Source: Pirellulaceae bacterium (lineage in GTDB: Bacteria; Planctomycetota; Planctomycetia; Pirellulales; Pirellulaceae). From it: a stretch of DNA of 63,487 nucleotides. Both the position numbers and the translations under genes were made by a program. The stretch's first letter is position 1. Every line of letters begins with the position of its first letter. The stretch spans positions 1 through 63,487 of the forward strand of contig JAGFJK010000170.1 in NCBI GenBank assembly GCA_024102795.1, written 5' to 3'. Shown in pieces: positions 19,182 to 30,944 of the stretch. Under the pieces are notes generated by a model. It did no database searches, had not been told where the DNA came from, and saw nothing but the letters and a program-made list of their open reading frames with translations.

Positions 19182-19640
19182 ATGGACCACTTCCATCAGG
19201 GCAGGATCCCCTTGCGCGCCACGTCGCTCGAACGCTTGCGAGTTCTGCGGGAACCGCGAACAGGTTCCCCGGCGGTTCCGACCGTCGGCGATGCGCCGGC
19301 GCTGGCCGCGACAGCCGCCACGTCCGTTCCGCGCACCGCGGAACTGATGCTGGTCGCCAGTTGGCTGGTGATCGGCCTGGTCGCGGCGTACGACACCTAT
19401 CTGAGCGTCAAGTTTCAGGATTCGCTCTCCACGCTGGAGATCAACCCGATCTGTCGCTGGCTGATCGCGGCCGACGGCGGTTCGGTATCGATCCTGCTGG
19501 GATGCAAGTTCGCGGGCACCGTGCTGGCCCTGGGAACCATCCTGCTGGTCTACCGTTTCCAGCCCCGCATGGGACTGGCGGTGGCCACGGTGGTTGCCAG
19601 CCTGCAGATGCTGGTGCTGTTGTACTTGTGCCTGGCGTGA
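19182..19640 (+). CDS. three-pass membrane protein, DUF5658-like
   Basis: 152 residues with an AGGAG box upstream. After a polar N-terminus of about 50 residues, three hydrophobic helices are visible: near 54-70 (LMLVASWLVIGLVAAYD), 101-123 (ILLGCKFAGTVLALGTILLVY) and 130-150 (AVATVVASLQMLVLLYLCL). The EINPICRWLI motif and the conserved Lys in the second helix resemble the DUF5658 family of small membrane proteins, function unknown. It converges on ilvD, ending 83 bp from the ilvD stop. Confidence 0.65.
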   Translation: MDHFHQGRIPLRATSLERLRVLREPRTGSPAVPTVGDAPALAATAATSVPRTAELMLVASWLVIGLVAAYDTYLSVKFQDSLSTLEINPICRWLIAADGGSVSILLGCKFAGTVLALGTILLVYRFQPRMGLAVATVVASLQMLVLLYLCLA

Positions 19641-19723
19641 GTCCACCGTGGTGCCCGGCGTACGAGCGTGAAGGGTTCCACGTGAGCGGCAAGTGGCCGT
19701 CGGTCAGCCCATTGCTCAGGCTG

Positions 19724-21403
<1,680 letters not shown>

Positions 21404-21559
21404 CTGCTGCTGCTCTCCCCACGTGAATTCGGGCCTACGGGGCGGACGGCCTCCCCGATCAGGCTTGGCGTGCCGGGTGTTTCCGGCGGCCGGGAAACCC
21501 ACTATCTTACGTCCAGTGGACATGGGCAACCAGGAGATACCTCCAGGAGCGACCAGGTG

Positions 21560-22321
21560 ATGCGACCTTGGAAGTGGTTTATCGCGGCGTGGCTGGCGGG
21601 CACCTGCTGGCTGGGAACCGCGCGGGCCGGCCAGCCGCCGACTGGCGACAGGGCAGCGGCCGGCAAGCCCGCGACTGAGAAGCCCGCGACTGAGAAGCCC
21701 GCGGCCGGCCAGACCGATACCGGCCAGGCCAATGCCGATGAGGCTCCCTGGCGGGAGTTGTTCGACGGCAAGTCGCTTGAGGGCTGGGAAGGCAACCCGC
21801 GGATGTTCCGGGTCGAGCGGCAGGCGATCGTGGCCGGTTCGCTCCAGCAGCCGATTCCGCACAACGAGTTTCTCTGCACACGGGAGCAGTTCGAGGATTT
21901 TGAACTGGAACTGCAGGCCCGGCTGGTGGGGCGGGGGGACAACGCGGGAATCCAGTTCCGCAGCCAGCGGATTCCCGACCATCACGAGGTGATCGGTTAC
22001 CAGTGCGACATGGGCAGCCTGCAAGGCCGGCCGATCTGGGGCGCCCTGTACGATGAATCACGCCGACGCCGGATGCTGGCCGAGGGCGACGCCCAGGCGG
22101 TCAAGCAGGCGTACCGGCCGGGCGAGTGGAACCAGTTTCGCATCCGCTGCCAAGGACCCCGCGTGCAGATCTGGCTGAACGGTGTCCAGACCGTGGACTA
22201 CACGGAGACCGACGACCAGATCGCTCGCCGAGGCATCATCGGCCTGCAGATTCACGGCGGCGCGCCGGCCGAGGCGTCGTACCGCCAGATTCGTCTTCGC
22301 ACACTTCCCAGCGGCTCCTGA
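21560..22321 (+). CDS. DUF1080 (3-keto-disaccharide hydrolase-like) secreted protein
   Basis: 253 residues from the ATG at 21560, with CAGGAG upstream. A signal peptide is visible ([18 protein letters not shown]). A low-complexity linker with near-repeats of KPATE follows to residue 60. The rest is a concanavalin-like jelly roll typical of DUF1080: [16 protein letters not shown] at the start, [31 protein letters not shown], and the ending [12 protein letters not shown]. Some members hydrolyse 3-keto-glycosides made by Gfo/Idh oxidoreductases, which also occur in this window. A HAD gene follows 12 bp later. Confidence 0.9.
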   Translation: MRPWKWFIAAWLAGTCWLGTARAGQPPTGDRAAAGKPATEKPATEKPAAGQTDTGQANADEAPWRELFDGKSLEGWEGNPRMFRVERQAIVAGSLQQPIPHNEFLCTREQFEDFELELQARLVGRGDNAGIQFRSQRIPDHHEVIGYQCDMGSLQGRPIWGALYDESRRRRMLAEGDAQAVKQAYRPGEWNQFRIRCQGPRVQIWLNGVQTVDYTETDDQIARRGIIGLQIHGGAPAEASYRQIRLRTLPSGS

Positions 22322-22333
22322 AATCCCCCACGC

Positions 22334-22960
22334 ATGCCTCTCGCGCCACCCCGCTTCATTTACTTCGACATGGGCAACGTCCTGCTGCTGTTCGACGAGG
22401 CCCGCGCCGTCCGGCAGATGGCGGAACTGGCCGGCGCATCGCCCGCCGACGTACGGGCCATCGTCTACGAGAGCGGACTGCAGGACCGCTACGAAACGGG
22501 GCTGGTCGGCTGGAGCGAGATCCACCAGACGCTGTGCCGCGAAACGGGCACCCAGCCGGACGCGGACCGACTGGCACACGCCGGTTCCGACATGTTCGAA
22601 TTGAACGTGCCGATCGTGCCGCTGGTCGCCAGCCTGTCGGCGGCCGGCTACCCGCTGGGCATCCTCTCCAACACCTGCCCGTCGCACTGGGAACTCGTGA
22701 TCCAGCGATTCACGATCCTGCGAGCCTACTTTAAGCCGGCCGTACTGAGTTACGAGGTGGGAGCGATGAAACCGTCCGACGCCATCTACCGCCTGGCCGC
22801 CCAGCGGGTGGGACTGGAACCGGGCGAGGTGTTCTTCATGGACGACCGCCAGGAGAACGTCGATGCCGCGCGGCGCTGCGGGCTGGATGCCGTCCATTTC
22901 GCCAGCGTGCCCGCGCTGGCCGCCGACCTGCGGCAACGCGGGGTCGACTTCAACTTCTGA
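22334..22960 (+). CDS. HAD-superfamily hydrolase
   Basis: 208 residues, cytoplasmic. HAD motif I reads FDMGNVLL, so the nucleophile Asp is present but the usual second Asp two positions later is Gly, as in several HAD proteins that are not standard phosphatases. Motif II is LGILSNTC, motif III the Lys in GAMKPSDAIY, and motif IV FFMDDRQENVDAA. The helical cap of type IA/epoxide-hydrolase-N-terminal style lies between. Substrate unknown. It starts 12 bp after the DUF1080 gene and is probably in the same transcript. Confidence 0.83.
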   Translation: MPLAPPRFIYFDMGNVLLLFDEARAVRQMAELAGASPADVRAIVYESGLQDRYETGLVGWSEIHQTLCRETGTQPDADRLAHAGSDMFELNVPIVPLVASLSAAGYPLGILSNTCPSHWELVIQRFTILRAYFKPAVLSYEVGAMKPSDAIYRLAAQRVGLEPGEVFFMDDRQENVDAARRCGLDAVHFASVPALAADLRQRGVDFNF

Positions 22961-23017
22961 CGGCGCTGCGTTATCCCGCCCAGGAATCTTGCCCCCATTC
23001 CATGTGGTAACGCTCGC

Positions 23018-24067
23018 CTACCGGCCGAGCATCCGGTCCAGCGCGTCGGAGGTCTGGTAGATCAGGGCTTCCGGATAGTGCTGAAACGGGTGAAAGTACT
23101 CGAACGTCAGGTATCCGCGGTATCCGATCTTGTCCAACTGCTCGAGCACGGCTGGCCAGTTGGTCGTCCCGTCCAGCAGCGTGCGGAACGTGTGCAGGTT
23201 GAACTCCTGAGTTCGCTTGTCCCATTCCTTGAAGTGGATGTTGCGAATCCGCTTTCCCAGGATCGGCACCCAGTGTTCGGGAAACTGGTAGTGCATGATG
23301 TTGCCCGTGTCGAAGTGGATCTGCACTCGCGGGCTGTCGAAGCTGTCGACGAACTGCACCATTTCCTGGGGGCTGAACAGAAAACCGTTGGCAAAGATAT
23401 TCTCGATGTTCAGGTACACGCCGGCCTGTTCGGCCGCGGGAAGCAGGCGCCGCACCGCCTCGCGCGCCCTCCGCTCGCAGACGTCGTTGGGCACCGGATC
23501 GAAGTTTTCCATCCACGGCGCGTAGACCGCGCCGGGCACGACCAGCAGATTCTCGGTGCCCAGCAGCCGAGCCGCCTCGATCATCCGCAGCGCCAGCGAA
23601 ATGCCCTTCTCGCGCCGCTCCGGGTCGTTATGCGTCAGGCAGTAAGGCCAGAACAGGAACGAACAGACGCCGCTGACGGCAATCCCGATCCGTTCCGCCA
23701 GCCGGCGAATGTCCCCGATCTGCTCGTCCGTCGACTCGGCCGAGAACTCCCCTTCCAGCGCGAAGTTCAACTCCACGCCGTCGAATCCGGCATCCTTGGC
23801 CAGCTCCAGGCAACGTTTCAGCGACCACGGATCGGGATAGGGAAAGGCCCAGAGATTGATCGACTTGAGCATTTCGTACCGCCGCGGGGCGGTGCTGGCG
23901 CGCTGCGGCTGCGCGCGCCGCGACGACGGCGGGTCGTCGGCCCGCGCCAGACCCTGAGCGGTCAGGAAGGCGCTGCCAAAGGCCGCGGTGTACGCCAGCA
24001 GCTCGCGGCGATCCAGATCGCCTGACCGACCCGACTTGGAATCCTGGCTGGAATCCTGGCCACTCAT
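23018..24067 (-). CDS. sugar phosphate isomerase/epimerase-like TIM barrel, exported
   Basis: 349 residues. The N-terminus has a twin-arginine type leader (DLDRRELLAYTAAFGSAFLTA), so export is likely. The remainder is a xylose-isomerase-like TIM barrel: GFDGVELNFALEGEFSAES, NIENIFANGF, VQIHFDTGNIMHY and YLTFEYFHPFQHY hold the metal-binding Glu, Asp and His residues expected of the AP-endonuclease-2/sugar isomerase family. Substrate unknown. It follows xylA on the same strand with a 93-bp gap, which suggests a role in sugar use. Confidence 0.85.
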   Translation of the reverse strand: MSGQDSSQDSKSGRSGDLDRRELLAYTAAFGSAFLTAQGLARADDPPSSRRAQPQRASTAPRRYEMLKSINLWAFPYPDPWSLKRCLELAKDAGFDGVELNFALEGEFSAESTDEQIGDIRRLAERIGIAVSGVCSFLFWPYCLTHNDPERREKGISLALRMIEAARLLGTENLLVVPGAVYAPWMENFDPVPNDVCERRAREAVRRLLPAAEQAGVYLNIENIFANGFLFSPQEMVQFVDSFDSPRVQIHFDTGNIMHYQFPEHWVPILGKRIRNIHFKEWDKRTQEFNLHTFRTLLDGTTNWPAVLEQLDKIGYRGYLTFEYFHPFQHYPEALIYQTSDALDRMLGR

Positions 24068-24160
24068 GGGGAGACCCTCTTGATGACGTTGTGGAACGGG
24101 TCCGAAACGTGCCGTGCCCTGCCAGCCCCCAAAGGATCCGTCACCACCGGGCGCGCTGCC

Positions 24161-25471
24161 TTACAGGTACCGATTGATCAGGTTTTCGAGCATCTCCTGG
24201 CGGCCGCTGCGGTTGGCGTCGATTTCGCCCTTGGCCAGCATGTACTGTTCCAGCGCGTTGAAGTCGGCGCGGCCCGCTTCGATTTCAGCCCCGATGCCGG
24301 TGTCCCAGCTCCGATACCGCTCGCGGAGCAGCGCGTCCAGTTCGCCGTCGGCCCGGATCGCGGCCGCGATTTTCAAGCCCCGGGCAAAAGCGTCCATGCC
24401 GCCCACGTGCGCGTGGAACAGATCGATCGGCTCGAAACTCTCCCGCCGCACCTTGGCGTCGAAGTTCACGCCGCCCGGCGCCAAGCCGCCGTATTTCAAA
24501 ATCACCAGCATGCACTGCGTCGTCAGGTACAGGTCCGTTGGGAACTGGTCGGTGTCCCAACCCAGCAGCAGATCGCCCGTGTTGGCATCGATCGATCCAA
24601 GCCCGCCCTGCATGCCCGCGTAATCCAGCTCGTGCATCATCGAATGGCCGGCCAGCGTGGCGTGGTTGGTTTCCAGGTTCAGCTTGAAGTGGTCCAGCAG
24701 ATCGTAGGCGCGAAGAAAGTTCAAGCAGGCGGCCGCGTCCGAATCGTACTGGTGCTTCGTCGGTTCCTTAGGCTTGGGTTCGATCAGGAACTGGCCGGTG
24801 AAACCGATCTGGCGAGCGTAATCGACCGCCAGGTGCAGCAGCCGAGCCAGATGATCCAGCTCGCGCTTCATGTCCGTGTTGTAGAGGTTCTGATAGCCTT
24901 CGCGGCCGCCCCAGAACACGTAGTTCACGCCGCCCAGTTCCTTGGTTACCTCCAGGCATTTTTTGACTTGCGAGGCGGCGTAGGCGAAAGCGTCGGCGTT
25001 GCAACTGGTGCCCGCTCCATGCAGGTAGCGGGGGTTGCTGAACAGGTTCGCAGTGCCCCACAGCAGGCGGATACCAGTCCGCTGCTGCTCCTGCTTCAGG
25101 ACTTCGACCACCCGGTCCAGATTGCGGTTGGATTCCGCCAGCGTCGCGCCTTCGGGCGCCACGTCGCGGTCGTGAAAGGCGTAAAACGGCGCGCCCAACT
25201 TCTCGATAAACTCGAACGCCACTCGCGCTCGCCGGATCGCGTTCTCCACCGAGTCGGTCCCGTCCTCCCAGGGACGCACCATCGTCCCCGCTCCGAACGG
25301 ATCGCTGCCCGTGCCCCGAAACGTATGCCAGTAGACGACGCTGAACCGCAGGTGTTCCCGCATCGTCTGGCCCTCGACCAGCTCGTCGGCGTTGTACCAG
25401 CGGAACGCCAGCGGGTTACGGGAATCGGGACCCTCGTAACGAATCTTGTCAATCTCGGGGAATGCAGGCAT
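24161..25471 (-). CDS. xylA: xylose isomerase
   Basis: 436 residues from the ATG at 25471 ([19 protein letters not shown]), matching the standard family start and length; the frame is open upstream but unrelated. It interconverts D-xylose and D-xylulose with two divalent metals. The conserved [10 protein letters not shown] (catalytic His), [15 protein letters not shown] (metal Glu and Lys), [13 protein letters not shown] and [16 protein letters not shown] segments are all present. A sulfatase lies upstream and a TIM-barrel isomerase downstream on the same strand, fitting plant or algal polysaccharide use. Confidence 0.96.
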   Translation of the reverse strand: MPAFPEIDKIRYEGPDSRNPLAFRWYNADELVEGQTMREHLRFSVVYWHTFRGTGSDPFGAGTMVRPWEDGTDSVENAIRRARVAFEFIEKLGAPFYAFHDRDVAPEGATLAESNRNLDRVVEVLKQEQQRTGIRLLWGTANLFSNPRYLHGAGTSCNADAFAYAASQVKKCLEVTKELGGVNYVFWGGREGYQNLYNTDMKRELDHLARLLHLAVDYARQIGFTGQFLIEPKPKEPTKHQYDSDAAACLNFLRAYDLLDHFKLNLETNHATLAGHSMMHELDYAGMQGGLGSIDANTGDLLLGWDTDQFPTDLYLTTQCMLVILKYGGLAPGGVNFDAKVRRESFEPIDLFHAHVGGMDAFARGLKIAAAIRADGELDALLRERYRSWDTGIGAEIEAGRADFNALEQYMLAKGEIDANRSGRQEMLENLINRYL

Positions 25472-25634
25472 CGCGTTCTCGGCACTCAAGTGGGCGTTCG
25501 AAGACAGGTCCCGTGGTCCGCACGGCGGGTAGTTTCCGCGTATCGTGCCAGATTCCAGGGTCTCTGGCAACGGGCTGGCAACAGACAGGCAGTTTGCGTC
25601 CTCGGCAACCTCACTGGCAGGTGGCGAGGACGGG

Positions 25635-27101
25635 CTATTTCTCCAGTTGCGACTCGGCCGGCTGCAGCCGGGCCTGATGCTCGGCCACCAGTTGCCGGAT
25701 CGTCGCCAGCACGTCGGGCTGCTGGGCCGCCACATCCCACTGTTCCCCCGGATCGCGTTCCAGGTGGTAGAGAATGGGTGGATCGTGGCGCATGGGTGCC
25801 GGCTGGCCATACGACGCCTGCGTCTGGAAATGGGCCTTCCAGGGGCCATGCCGGACGGCCATCAATTGATAGCCGCGGTAGTAGAACACGGTCTTGCGGT
25901 GGCTGGCCCCCTGGCCCAGCAGGACGGGCGTCAGGTCGTAGCTGTCCAGAACCCGGTCGGCCGGCAGCTCCGCGCCGCACAACTTGTGCATCGTGGCGAA
26001 CAGGTCCATCGTGCTGCCCAGTTCGGCGCTGGTTCGCCCCGGTTCAATCTGGCCGGGCCACCAGAAGATGGTCGGTTCACGTACGCCGCCTTCCCAGGTG
26101 CTGCCCTTGCCGTCGCGCAACAAGCCGGCCGAACCGCCTTGTTCGTTGAAGATCAACCACGGCCCGTTATCGCTGCAGAACACGACCAGCGTCTGGCGAT
26201 CGAGCTGCAGTTGGCGGAGCAGTTCGAGCACCTGGCCGGTGCTGGCGTCGACTTCCTCCACCACGTCGCCGTACAGACCTCGGACGCTGCGATCGGCGAA
26301 CGGCGGCGAGCGGAACAGGGGAACGTGCGGCATGCTGTGCGCCAGGTACAGAAAGAACCGCCGGTCGCGATGCTCGCGGATGAACCGCAAGGCCTCGTCG
26401 GTATAGCGGCGAGTGAGCGTGGTCTGGTCGGCCGGCCGTTCGATGATCTGCTCATTGCGCATCAAGGGCACGTTCCAGTATTCGCTGCGCGGCTCCTGGA
26501 ACGCCGCCCGGCCCTTGGGCGCGTCGGCCACCCGATCCATGTCGTTCGAATACGGCACGCCGAAGTAGGAGTCGAATCCATGCCTCGTCGGCAGAAACTG
26601 GGGCAGGTGCCCCAAGTGCCACTTGCCAATGCAGGCCGTGGCGTAACCATGCTCCTTGAGCACCTCGGCCAGCGTGATCTCCGAGTCCGGCAGACCGCCT
26701 TTTGAATCGGGGAACAGCACCCGCCGCGTGTTGCTGCACATTCCGCTGCGCAGCGGCAGGCGGCCGGTCAACAATGCCGCTCGACTGGGCGTGCAAACGG
26801 GCGCCGCCGAATAGAATTGAGTCAACTTCAGCCCCTCGGCCGCCATCCGATCCAACTGCGGCGTCGCCAGCGTGGGATGCCCGAAGCAACCCAGATCCCC
26901 ATACCCCAGGTCGTCGGCGTAAATCACGATCAGGTTGGGCGGTGCCGGCGTTTGGGCCCGCAACCCGGCCGTGGCTGGCGGCCAGAGCACACCGGCCGCT
27001 ACCAGCATCAGCAGGCGGCCGCGCCAGGCGACGCTACCGGCCGCTGGCTGGTGAATCCGTGCCGCGGACCACAAGTGGCCCGTCGTGGGTCGATGACGCA
27101 T
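25635..27101 (-). CDS. type I sulfatase (arylsulfatase A-like), exported
   Basis: 488 residues from the ATG at 27101 (MRHRPTTGH); starts 28 codons upstream or a little downstream are possible. A hydrophobic export segment ([17 protein letters not shown]) ends near residue 45. The formylglycine signature [12 protein letters not shown] has its Cys at residue 103, to be oxidised by a sulfatase-maturing enzyme not present here. Metal-binding [18 protein letters not shown] and FCSDNGPW are intact. It removes sulfate from a sulfated sugar polymer or a related ester; the specificity is unknown. The gene precedes xylA by 163 bp. Confidence 0.93.
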   Translation of the reverse strand: MRHRPTTGHLWSAARIHQPAAGSVAWRGRLLMLVAAGVLWPPATAGLRAQTPAPPNLIVIYADDLGYGDLGCFGHPTLATPQLDRMAAEGLKLTQFYSAAPVCTPSRAALLTGRLPLRSGMCSNTRRVLFPDSKGGLPDSEITLAEVLKEHGYATACIGKWHLGHLPQFLPTRHGFDSYFGVPYSNDMDRVADAPKGRAAFQEPRSEYWNVPLMRNEQIIERPADQTTLTRRYTDEALRFIREHRDRRFFLYLAHSMPHVPLFRSPPFADRSVRGLYGDVVEEVDASTGQVLELLRQLQLDRQTLVVFCSDNGPWLIFNEQGGSAGLLRDGKGSTWEGGVREPTIFWWPGQIEPGRTSAELGSTMDLFATMHKLCGAELPADRVLDSYDLTPVLLGQGASHRKTVFYYRGYQLMAVRHGPWKAHFQTQASYGQPAPMRHDPPILYHLERDPGEQWDVAAQQPDVLATIRQLVAEHQARLQPAESQLEK

Positions 27102-27251
27102 GAGGATATCTCCCTGGGCCGGGCGGATGGCTGCTGCGAGGACTCCGATGCGTCGCAGTATCGCGGCTTTGACATCGCGGGTCAACGAGCGGGAGCGTGA
27201 AGCGTCCGCGGCCTCGTACGCTGGCCGGATGCCGCAGCCGGATGCCCAAGC

Positions 27252-28061
27252 CTATCGCCCGGTAAATCGCTTGATCAGCCAGTCGCCCAACCCCGCGTGC
27301 AGGCGCGCGGCGGCAAACAGCAGACGCGCGTGGCCCGGAATGATCAGCTCCGGCCGCCGCCGCTCGGCCGCCCGCAGAATCCGGCTCGCCAGTTGGTCTG
27401 GATCCAAGGCCGAAAGCTTCACTCCACCGCCTGGCCGCGCGGCCGCGGCGGGCAGCCCCGCGCTTTGGGCCTGATAGCGCACGCCCGCGTCGTCGCGGCG
27501 GATCGGGCCGGTGCAGACCAGCAGCACGTGCACGCCGCGCGGTCGCAATTCGAACCGCAACTGCTGCGAGTAGGCGTCGACCGGAAACTTGCTGGTGGGA
27601 TACGCTCCCAGGTAGGGCGAGGCGACTTTGGAAGCCAACGAACCGATGTTGATCACGTGCCCGCGCGACTGGATCAGGTGCGGCGCGGCCAGTTGCGTGC
27701 AGCGGGCCAGGGCCAGGAAATTCAGTTCCCACAGCTCGCGCAGCTTGTCGGGCGAGGTCGCCAGCACGTCGCCCCGGTCCGATCGGCCGGCGTTGTTGAT
27801 CAGCAGATCCAGCCGGCCCCAGTGTCCCAGCGTCCGCTCGATCAATTGCCGCGCCGATTCCTGCAGCGTCACGTCCGCCGGCACGCCCAGCACTTGCCCG
27901 TTGCCGGTCGCCAGTTGCCCGCACGTTTCGTCCAGGGTCTGCTGCGAACGGGCGGCCAAGACGACGCGGGCCCCGCGCTCGACAAGCGCCGCCGCCAGCG
28001 ACTTGCCCAGTCCGGCGGAACCTCCCGTCACAATCGCCACCTTGTCCCGCCAGTAGCTCAT
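27252..28061 (-). CDS. short-chain dehydrogenase/reductase
   Basis: 269 residues from the ATG at 28061 (MSYWRDKVAIVTGGSAGLG). Classical SDR: cofactor loop TGGSAGLGKS, NNAG, catalytic Ser in INIGSLASK, and YPTSK holding the Tyr and Lys. An Arg after the second strand (LAARSQQ) suggests NADP preference. The C-terminus carries amphipathic helices (AARLHAGLGDWLIKRF) that may touch the membrane, as in DHRS7/SDR members acting on lipids. Substrate unknown. The DUF6174-like gene is 102 bp upstream on the same strand. Confidence 0.88.
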   Translation of the reverse strand: MSYWRDKVAIVTGGSAGLGKSLAAALVERGARVVLAARSQQTLDETCGQLATGNGQVLGVPADVTLQESARQLIERTLGHWGRLDLLINNAGRSDRGDVLATSPDKLRELWELNFLALARCTQLAAPHLIQSRGHVINIGSLASKVASPYLGAYPTSKFPVDAYSQQLRFELRPRGVHVLLVCTGPIRRDDAGVRYQAQSAGLPAAAARPGGGVKLSALDPDQLASRILRAAERRRPELIIPGHARLLFAAARLHAGLGDWLIKRFTGR

Positions 28062-28163
28062 GCGCACCTTCCTGCCGATTGGCGTCGCCGCGTCCGTGGA
28101 ATCCCAAGAGCCCGTTTTGCAGTCGCGCCGCGGGTGGGTCCCGCGTCGCACTGGGTCCAGCAA

Positions 28164-28745
28164 TCACCGCTGCCGCTCACCATCCGCGGCTTCCGCCCGC
28201 GGGCCGGTATAGCGCACCACTTCCCAACTGACTTCGGGATTCGCGCCCACGCGCACGGCCTCCACGCGGTGATAACGAGCGGGATAACCAAGCTGCGGAT
28301 CAAACCGGGCTCGCAACAGCAGCGTGGCCGCATTCGTGTCCCCGGCTGCCGACCGCTCGACGGTTTCCAGATCCGTGGCGATCGTACGGAACATGCCAGG
28401 CACGCTCCACGTGTCCATGGTCCGCGGTTGGGTGAGCGGCTGGCCGTTGCGAGTGGCGGTCTGAACCTGTCCACCGCGGACCACGACGGAATAGGTCGCC
28501 GGTTGCCGCCCGCGAACCACCACCTCCAGGCTGTAGTCTGCCACGCCCGCCGCCTGCCAGCGGCGCTCCGCGGCCTCAAAGCCCGTTCGACTCAACGCCG
28601 GCAGCAGGCTGGCCTGGCGATAAGCGCTCCAGGTCAGCAGCAGCACCAGCGGTCCGATCAACACGGCCAGCACATAGCTCAGCGTACGGCGGGCCGAATT
28701 CAGCCGGTCGCCGCCAACCGGCCGTTCGCCGGGCTCATTCGTCAT
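28164..28745 (-). CDS. membrane-anchored protein, DUF6174-like
   Basis: 193 residues from the ATG at 28745 (MTNEPGERPVGG). A single transmembrane helix lies at about residues 24-43 (VLAVLIGPLVLLLTW). The extracytoplasmic part shows WQAAGVADYSLEVVVRGRQPA then VVRGGQVQTATRNGQPL, and ends with FDPQLGYPARYHRVEAV, the pattern of DUF6174 proteins (ADY...V..G......G.P....YDP.YGYP). Function unknown. The pyk gene is divergent, 198 bp away. Confidence 0.72.
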   Translation of the reverse strand: MTNEPGERPVGGDRLNSARRTLSYVLAVLIGPLVLLLTWSAYRQASLLPALSRTGFEAAERRWQAAGVADYSLEVVVRGRQPATYSVVVRGGQVQTATRNGQPLTQPRTMDTWSVPGMFRTIATDLETVERSAAGDTNAATLLLRARFDPQLGYPARYHRVEAVRVGANPEVSWEVVRYTGPRAEAADGERQR

Positions 28746-28831
28746 GTCTTTCCCCGTCAACTGTCCCTCACCGTTCAGCCAGTTCGGCAACCACGTCGCG
28801 CACCCGCATCGAAACAGTTCATTTCATCGTC

Positions 28832-28837
28832 TACAAT
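28832..28837 (+). promoter_or_regulatory. candidate -10 box for pyk
   Basis: TACAAT, five of six bases of the sigma-70 -10 consensus, in the divergent gap ahead of pyk. No good -35 hexamer is present at the right distance. The untranslated leader to the ATG at 28944 would be about 100 nt. Confidence 0.3.
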
Positions 28838-28943
28838 CCGGCAACGTTCACAACCCCCAGTTTCCCGGTTCGGCGGCCACGGGTCCTGCTCCCGCGGGGC
28901 CCTCGCTGAACCGTCGGGAATCGAGCATTGCAAGGGCGCCCGG

Positions 28944-30395
28944 ATGCCTCCCACCGAACCACAGCGTACGCGAGCCTCCACCAAAATCGTCGCCACGATC
29001 GGGCCAGCGAGTTGGCATCCGCAGATCCTGGCCGGATTGGTGGAAGACGGGGTCGACGTGTTTCGGATCAACATGGCTCACGGCACGCGCGCCGAACACG
29101 ATGAAGTCCTGGCCAGTATCCGTGACGCCGCCCAGCAGCACGGTCGGCCGGTCGGCGTGCTGGTCGACCTGGCCGGACCCAAGATCCGGCTGGGCGACCT
29201 GGTCCGCTCGCCGCTGCCCGTGGCCGAAGGAGACGAGTTCACGCTGGTGCGCGGCGAGGTGGCCAGGCAACCGGACGAGCTGACGACGACCTATGCGTCG
29301 ATGATCGACGAGCTGGACCGGGGCGACGTGCTGTTTCTGGGCGACGGGCAGGTGAGTATGACGGTGGTGGATAAGACGGCGGAGTCGGCGCGGCTGCGAG
29401 TTACCCAAAGTGGCGAGATCCGCAGCCGCCAGGGACTCAATCTGCCCGGCGTGCGCCTGAGCGCACCCGCCTTGACCGAGGCCGATCGAGACAACGCCGT
29501 CTGGGCCGCTGAACGGGGCGCGGACTTTGTCAGCTTGAGTTTCGTGCGGACCGCGGCGGAGATCCACCTGCTCAAGAAACTGCTTCGCGACCACCGCTCG
29601 CCGGCCCTGGTGATCGCCAAGATCGAGAAGCGCGAGGCGATCGAATCACTCGACGAAATCGTGGCCGCCACCGACGGCGTGATGGTCGCTCGCGGCGACC
29701 TGGGAGTGGAGATCGACGTCGCTCGCACGCCCGTCGTGCAGAAGCAGATCATCGACGCCTGCCGGAGACTGTGGCGCCCCGTGATCGTGGCCACCGAGAT
29801 GCTGGACAGCATGCAGCGCCAGCGGCGGCCGACGCGGGCCGAAGCGACCGACGTGGCCAATGCCATTCTGGACGGCGCGGATGCCTGTATGCTGTCGGGC
29901 GAGACGGCCATCGGACAGTACCCGCGCGAGGCCGTGCGGATGATGAATCGGATCATGCTGGCCACCGAGGAAATGCTGCCCGCTCAGGACAATTCCAGGT
30001 GGCCGGCGACGCGAGCCGGCGTCCATCCGGTCACGTCCGCTGTCGTCCAGGGAGCCACGACGATCGCCGATCGGGTACAGGCCAAACTGATGGTCATCGC
30101 CACGCGCAGCGGAGCGACGGCGCGCGTCAAGGCCAAGCTGCGCAGCCGCTTCCCCACGCTCGGCGTGACCACGGACAACGCGACGCTGCGGCAGATGTGC
30201 CTGTACTGGGGCATCATTCCGCTGGCCGGCGCGCCTGTCGACAACCCGCCCGCGCTGCGGCAGTTCGTGGACGCCTGGGGCCTGGCGGAAGGTTCGCTCG
30301 AAGCGGGAGACCTGGTGGTCTTCGTCACCGGCACGGGGCTCGTGGCGGGCGCTCACAACCTGGTCGTCGTGCACGACGTGGTAAGTGCGACGTAG
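28944..30395 (+). CDS. pyk: pyruvate kinase
   Basis: 483 residues from the ATG at 28944 (MPPTEPQRTRASTKIVATIGPAS), the usual position relative to the TKIVATIGP motif; the open frame stretches far upstream but there it is antisense to the SDR gene. It makes pyruvate and ATP from phosphoenolpyruvate and ADP in glycolysis. The active-site lysine is in VIAKIEKREAIESLDEI, the metal site in MVARGDLGVEI, and the TEMLDSM segment is close to the usual TQMLESM. The C-terminal allosteric domain (VIATRSGATARVKAKLRS) is complete. Confidence 0.96.
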   Translation: MPPTEPQRTRASTKIVATIGPASWHPQILAGLVEDGVDVFRINMAHGTRAEHDEVLASIRDAAQQHGRPVGVLVDLAGPKIRLGDLVRSPLPVAEGDEFTLVRGEVARQPDELTTTYASMIDELDRGDVLFLGDGQVSMTVVDKTAESARLRVTQSGEIRSRQGLNLPGVRLSAPALTEADRDNAVWAAERGADFVSLSFVRTAAEIHLLKKLLRDHRSPALVIAKIEKREAIESLDEIVAATDGVMVARGDLGVEIDVARTPVVQKQIIDACRRLWRPVIVATEMLDSMQRQRRPTRAEATDVANAILDGADACMLSGETAIGQYPREAVRMMNRIMLATEEMLPAQDNSRWPATRAGVHPVTSAVVQGATTIADRVQAKLMVIATRSGATARVKAKLRSRFPTLGVTTDNATLRQMCLYWGIIPLAGAPVDNPPALRQFVDAWGLAEGSLEAGDLVVFVTGTGLVAGAHNLVVVHDVVSAT

Positions 30396-30443
30396 ACAGT
30401 TGTCAGTCGTCAGTTGTCAGTCGTCAGTTGTCAGTTGTCAGTA
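30395..30443. repeat. heptanucleotide tandem repeat (GTCAGTY)
   Basis: Seven 7-bp units in phase directly at the pyk stop codon: GACAGTT, GTCAGTC, GTCAGTT, GTCAGTC, GTCAGTT, GTCAGTT, GTCAGTA. The first unit shares its first base with the last base of the stop codon. Confidence 0.8.
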
Positions 30444-30504
30444 GGCAGTCACATGTTGGACGGGTCTGAAACACATAATCGGTGTTGATGGGCCGCAGAT
30501 CTGT

Positions 30505-30553
30505 CAATTTGCAATTTGCACTTTGCACTTTGCAATCACCAACCACCAACCAC
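30505..30553. repeat. heptanucleotide tandem repeat (CAATTTG / CACTTTG / CAACCAC)
   Basis: Seven 7-bp units with no phase break: CAATTTG twice, CACTTTG twice, CAATCAC, CAACCAC twice. The word changes stepwise along the run. Together with the run at 30395 it fills part of the 549-bp gap before the DUF1559 gene. Confidence 0.78.
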
Positions 30554-30700
30554 CAGTATCCCGCCTCGACACAAGCGATCACCGCTGTCTGCCTTGCCGA
30601 ACCAGGGCAGACCGCTGGCCCGCCCAGAGTCCAACCGGCTCGAGACAGCCGTCTCTAGGCAGAATTTCCGCCAAAATCGTACGCCTGCCGGCTAAAATTC

Positions 30701-30728
30701 TTGACAAAACCATGAAACCGGTTACGCT
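30701..30728 (+). promoter_or_regulatory. candidate sigma-70 promoter of the DUF1559 gene
   Basis: A perfect TTGACA (30701-30706) is followed after 16 bases by TACGCT (30723-30728), a weak -10. The leader to the ATG at 30945 would be about 210 nt and holds two adjacent perfect hairpins, CACGCC-N6-GGCGTG (30763-30780) and GATCACC-ACG-GGTGATC (30781-30797). Confidence 0.42.
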
Positions 30729-30944
30729 CAAACCCGGTCGAGCAGTTCCCGGTGGGGGGTTTCACGCCGCATCTGGCGTGGATCACCACGGGTGATCTGT
30801 CCGCACCGCACATCCTCTCCGCTCCCAGATTCGACGATTACATTTTCTTCTCTTGTCGAGGAGCACCGGGCGACTCGCCGGGCTTGGGCTCGGTTGATTC
30901 GTCTATTAGTTCGTCTCGCATTTCACCTTCGAGAGGGCATCCTG

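Noticed and set aside
27297..28943. A 549-codon upstream extension of the pyruvate kinase frame
   Set aside because: It is antisense to the SDR and DUF6174-like genes, rich in Arg/Gln/Pro, and pyruvate kinase has its normal start at 28944.
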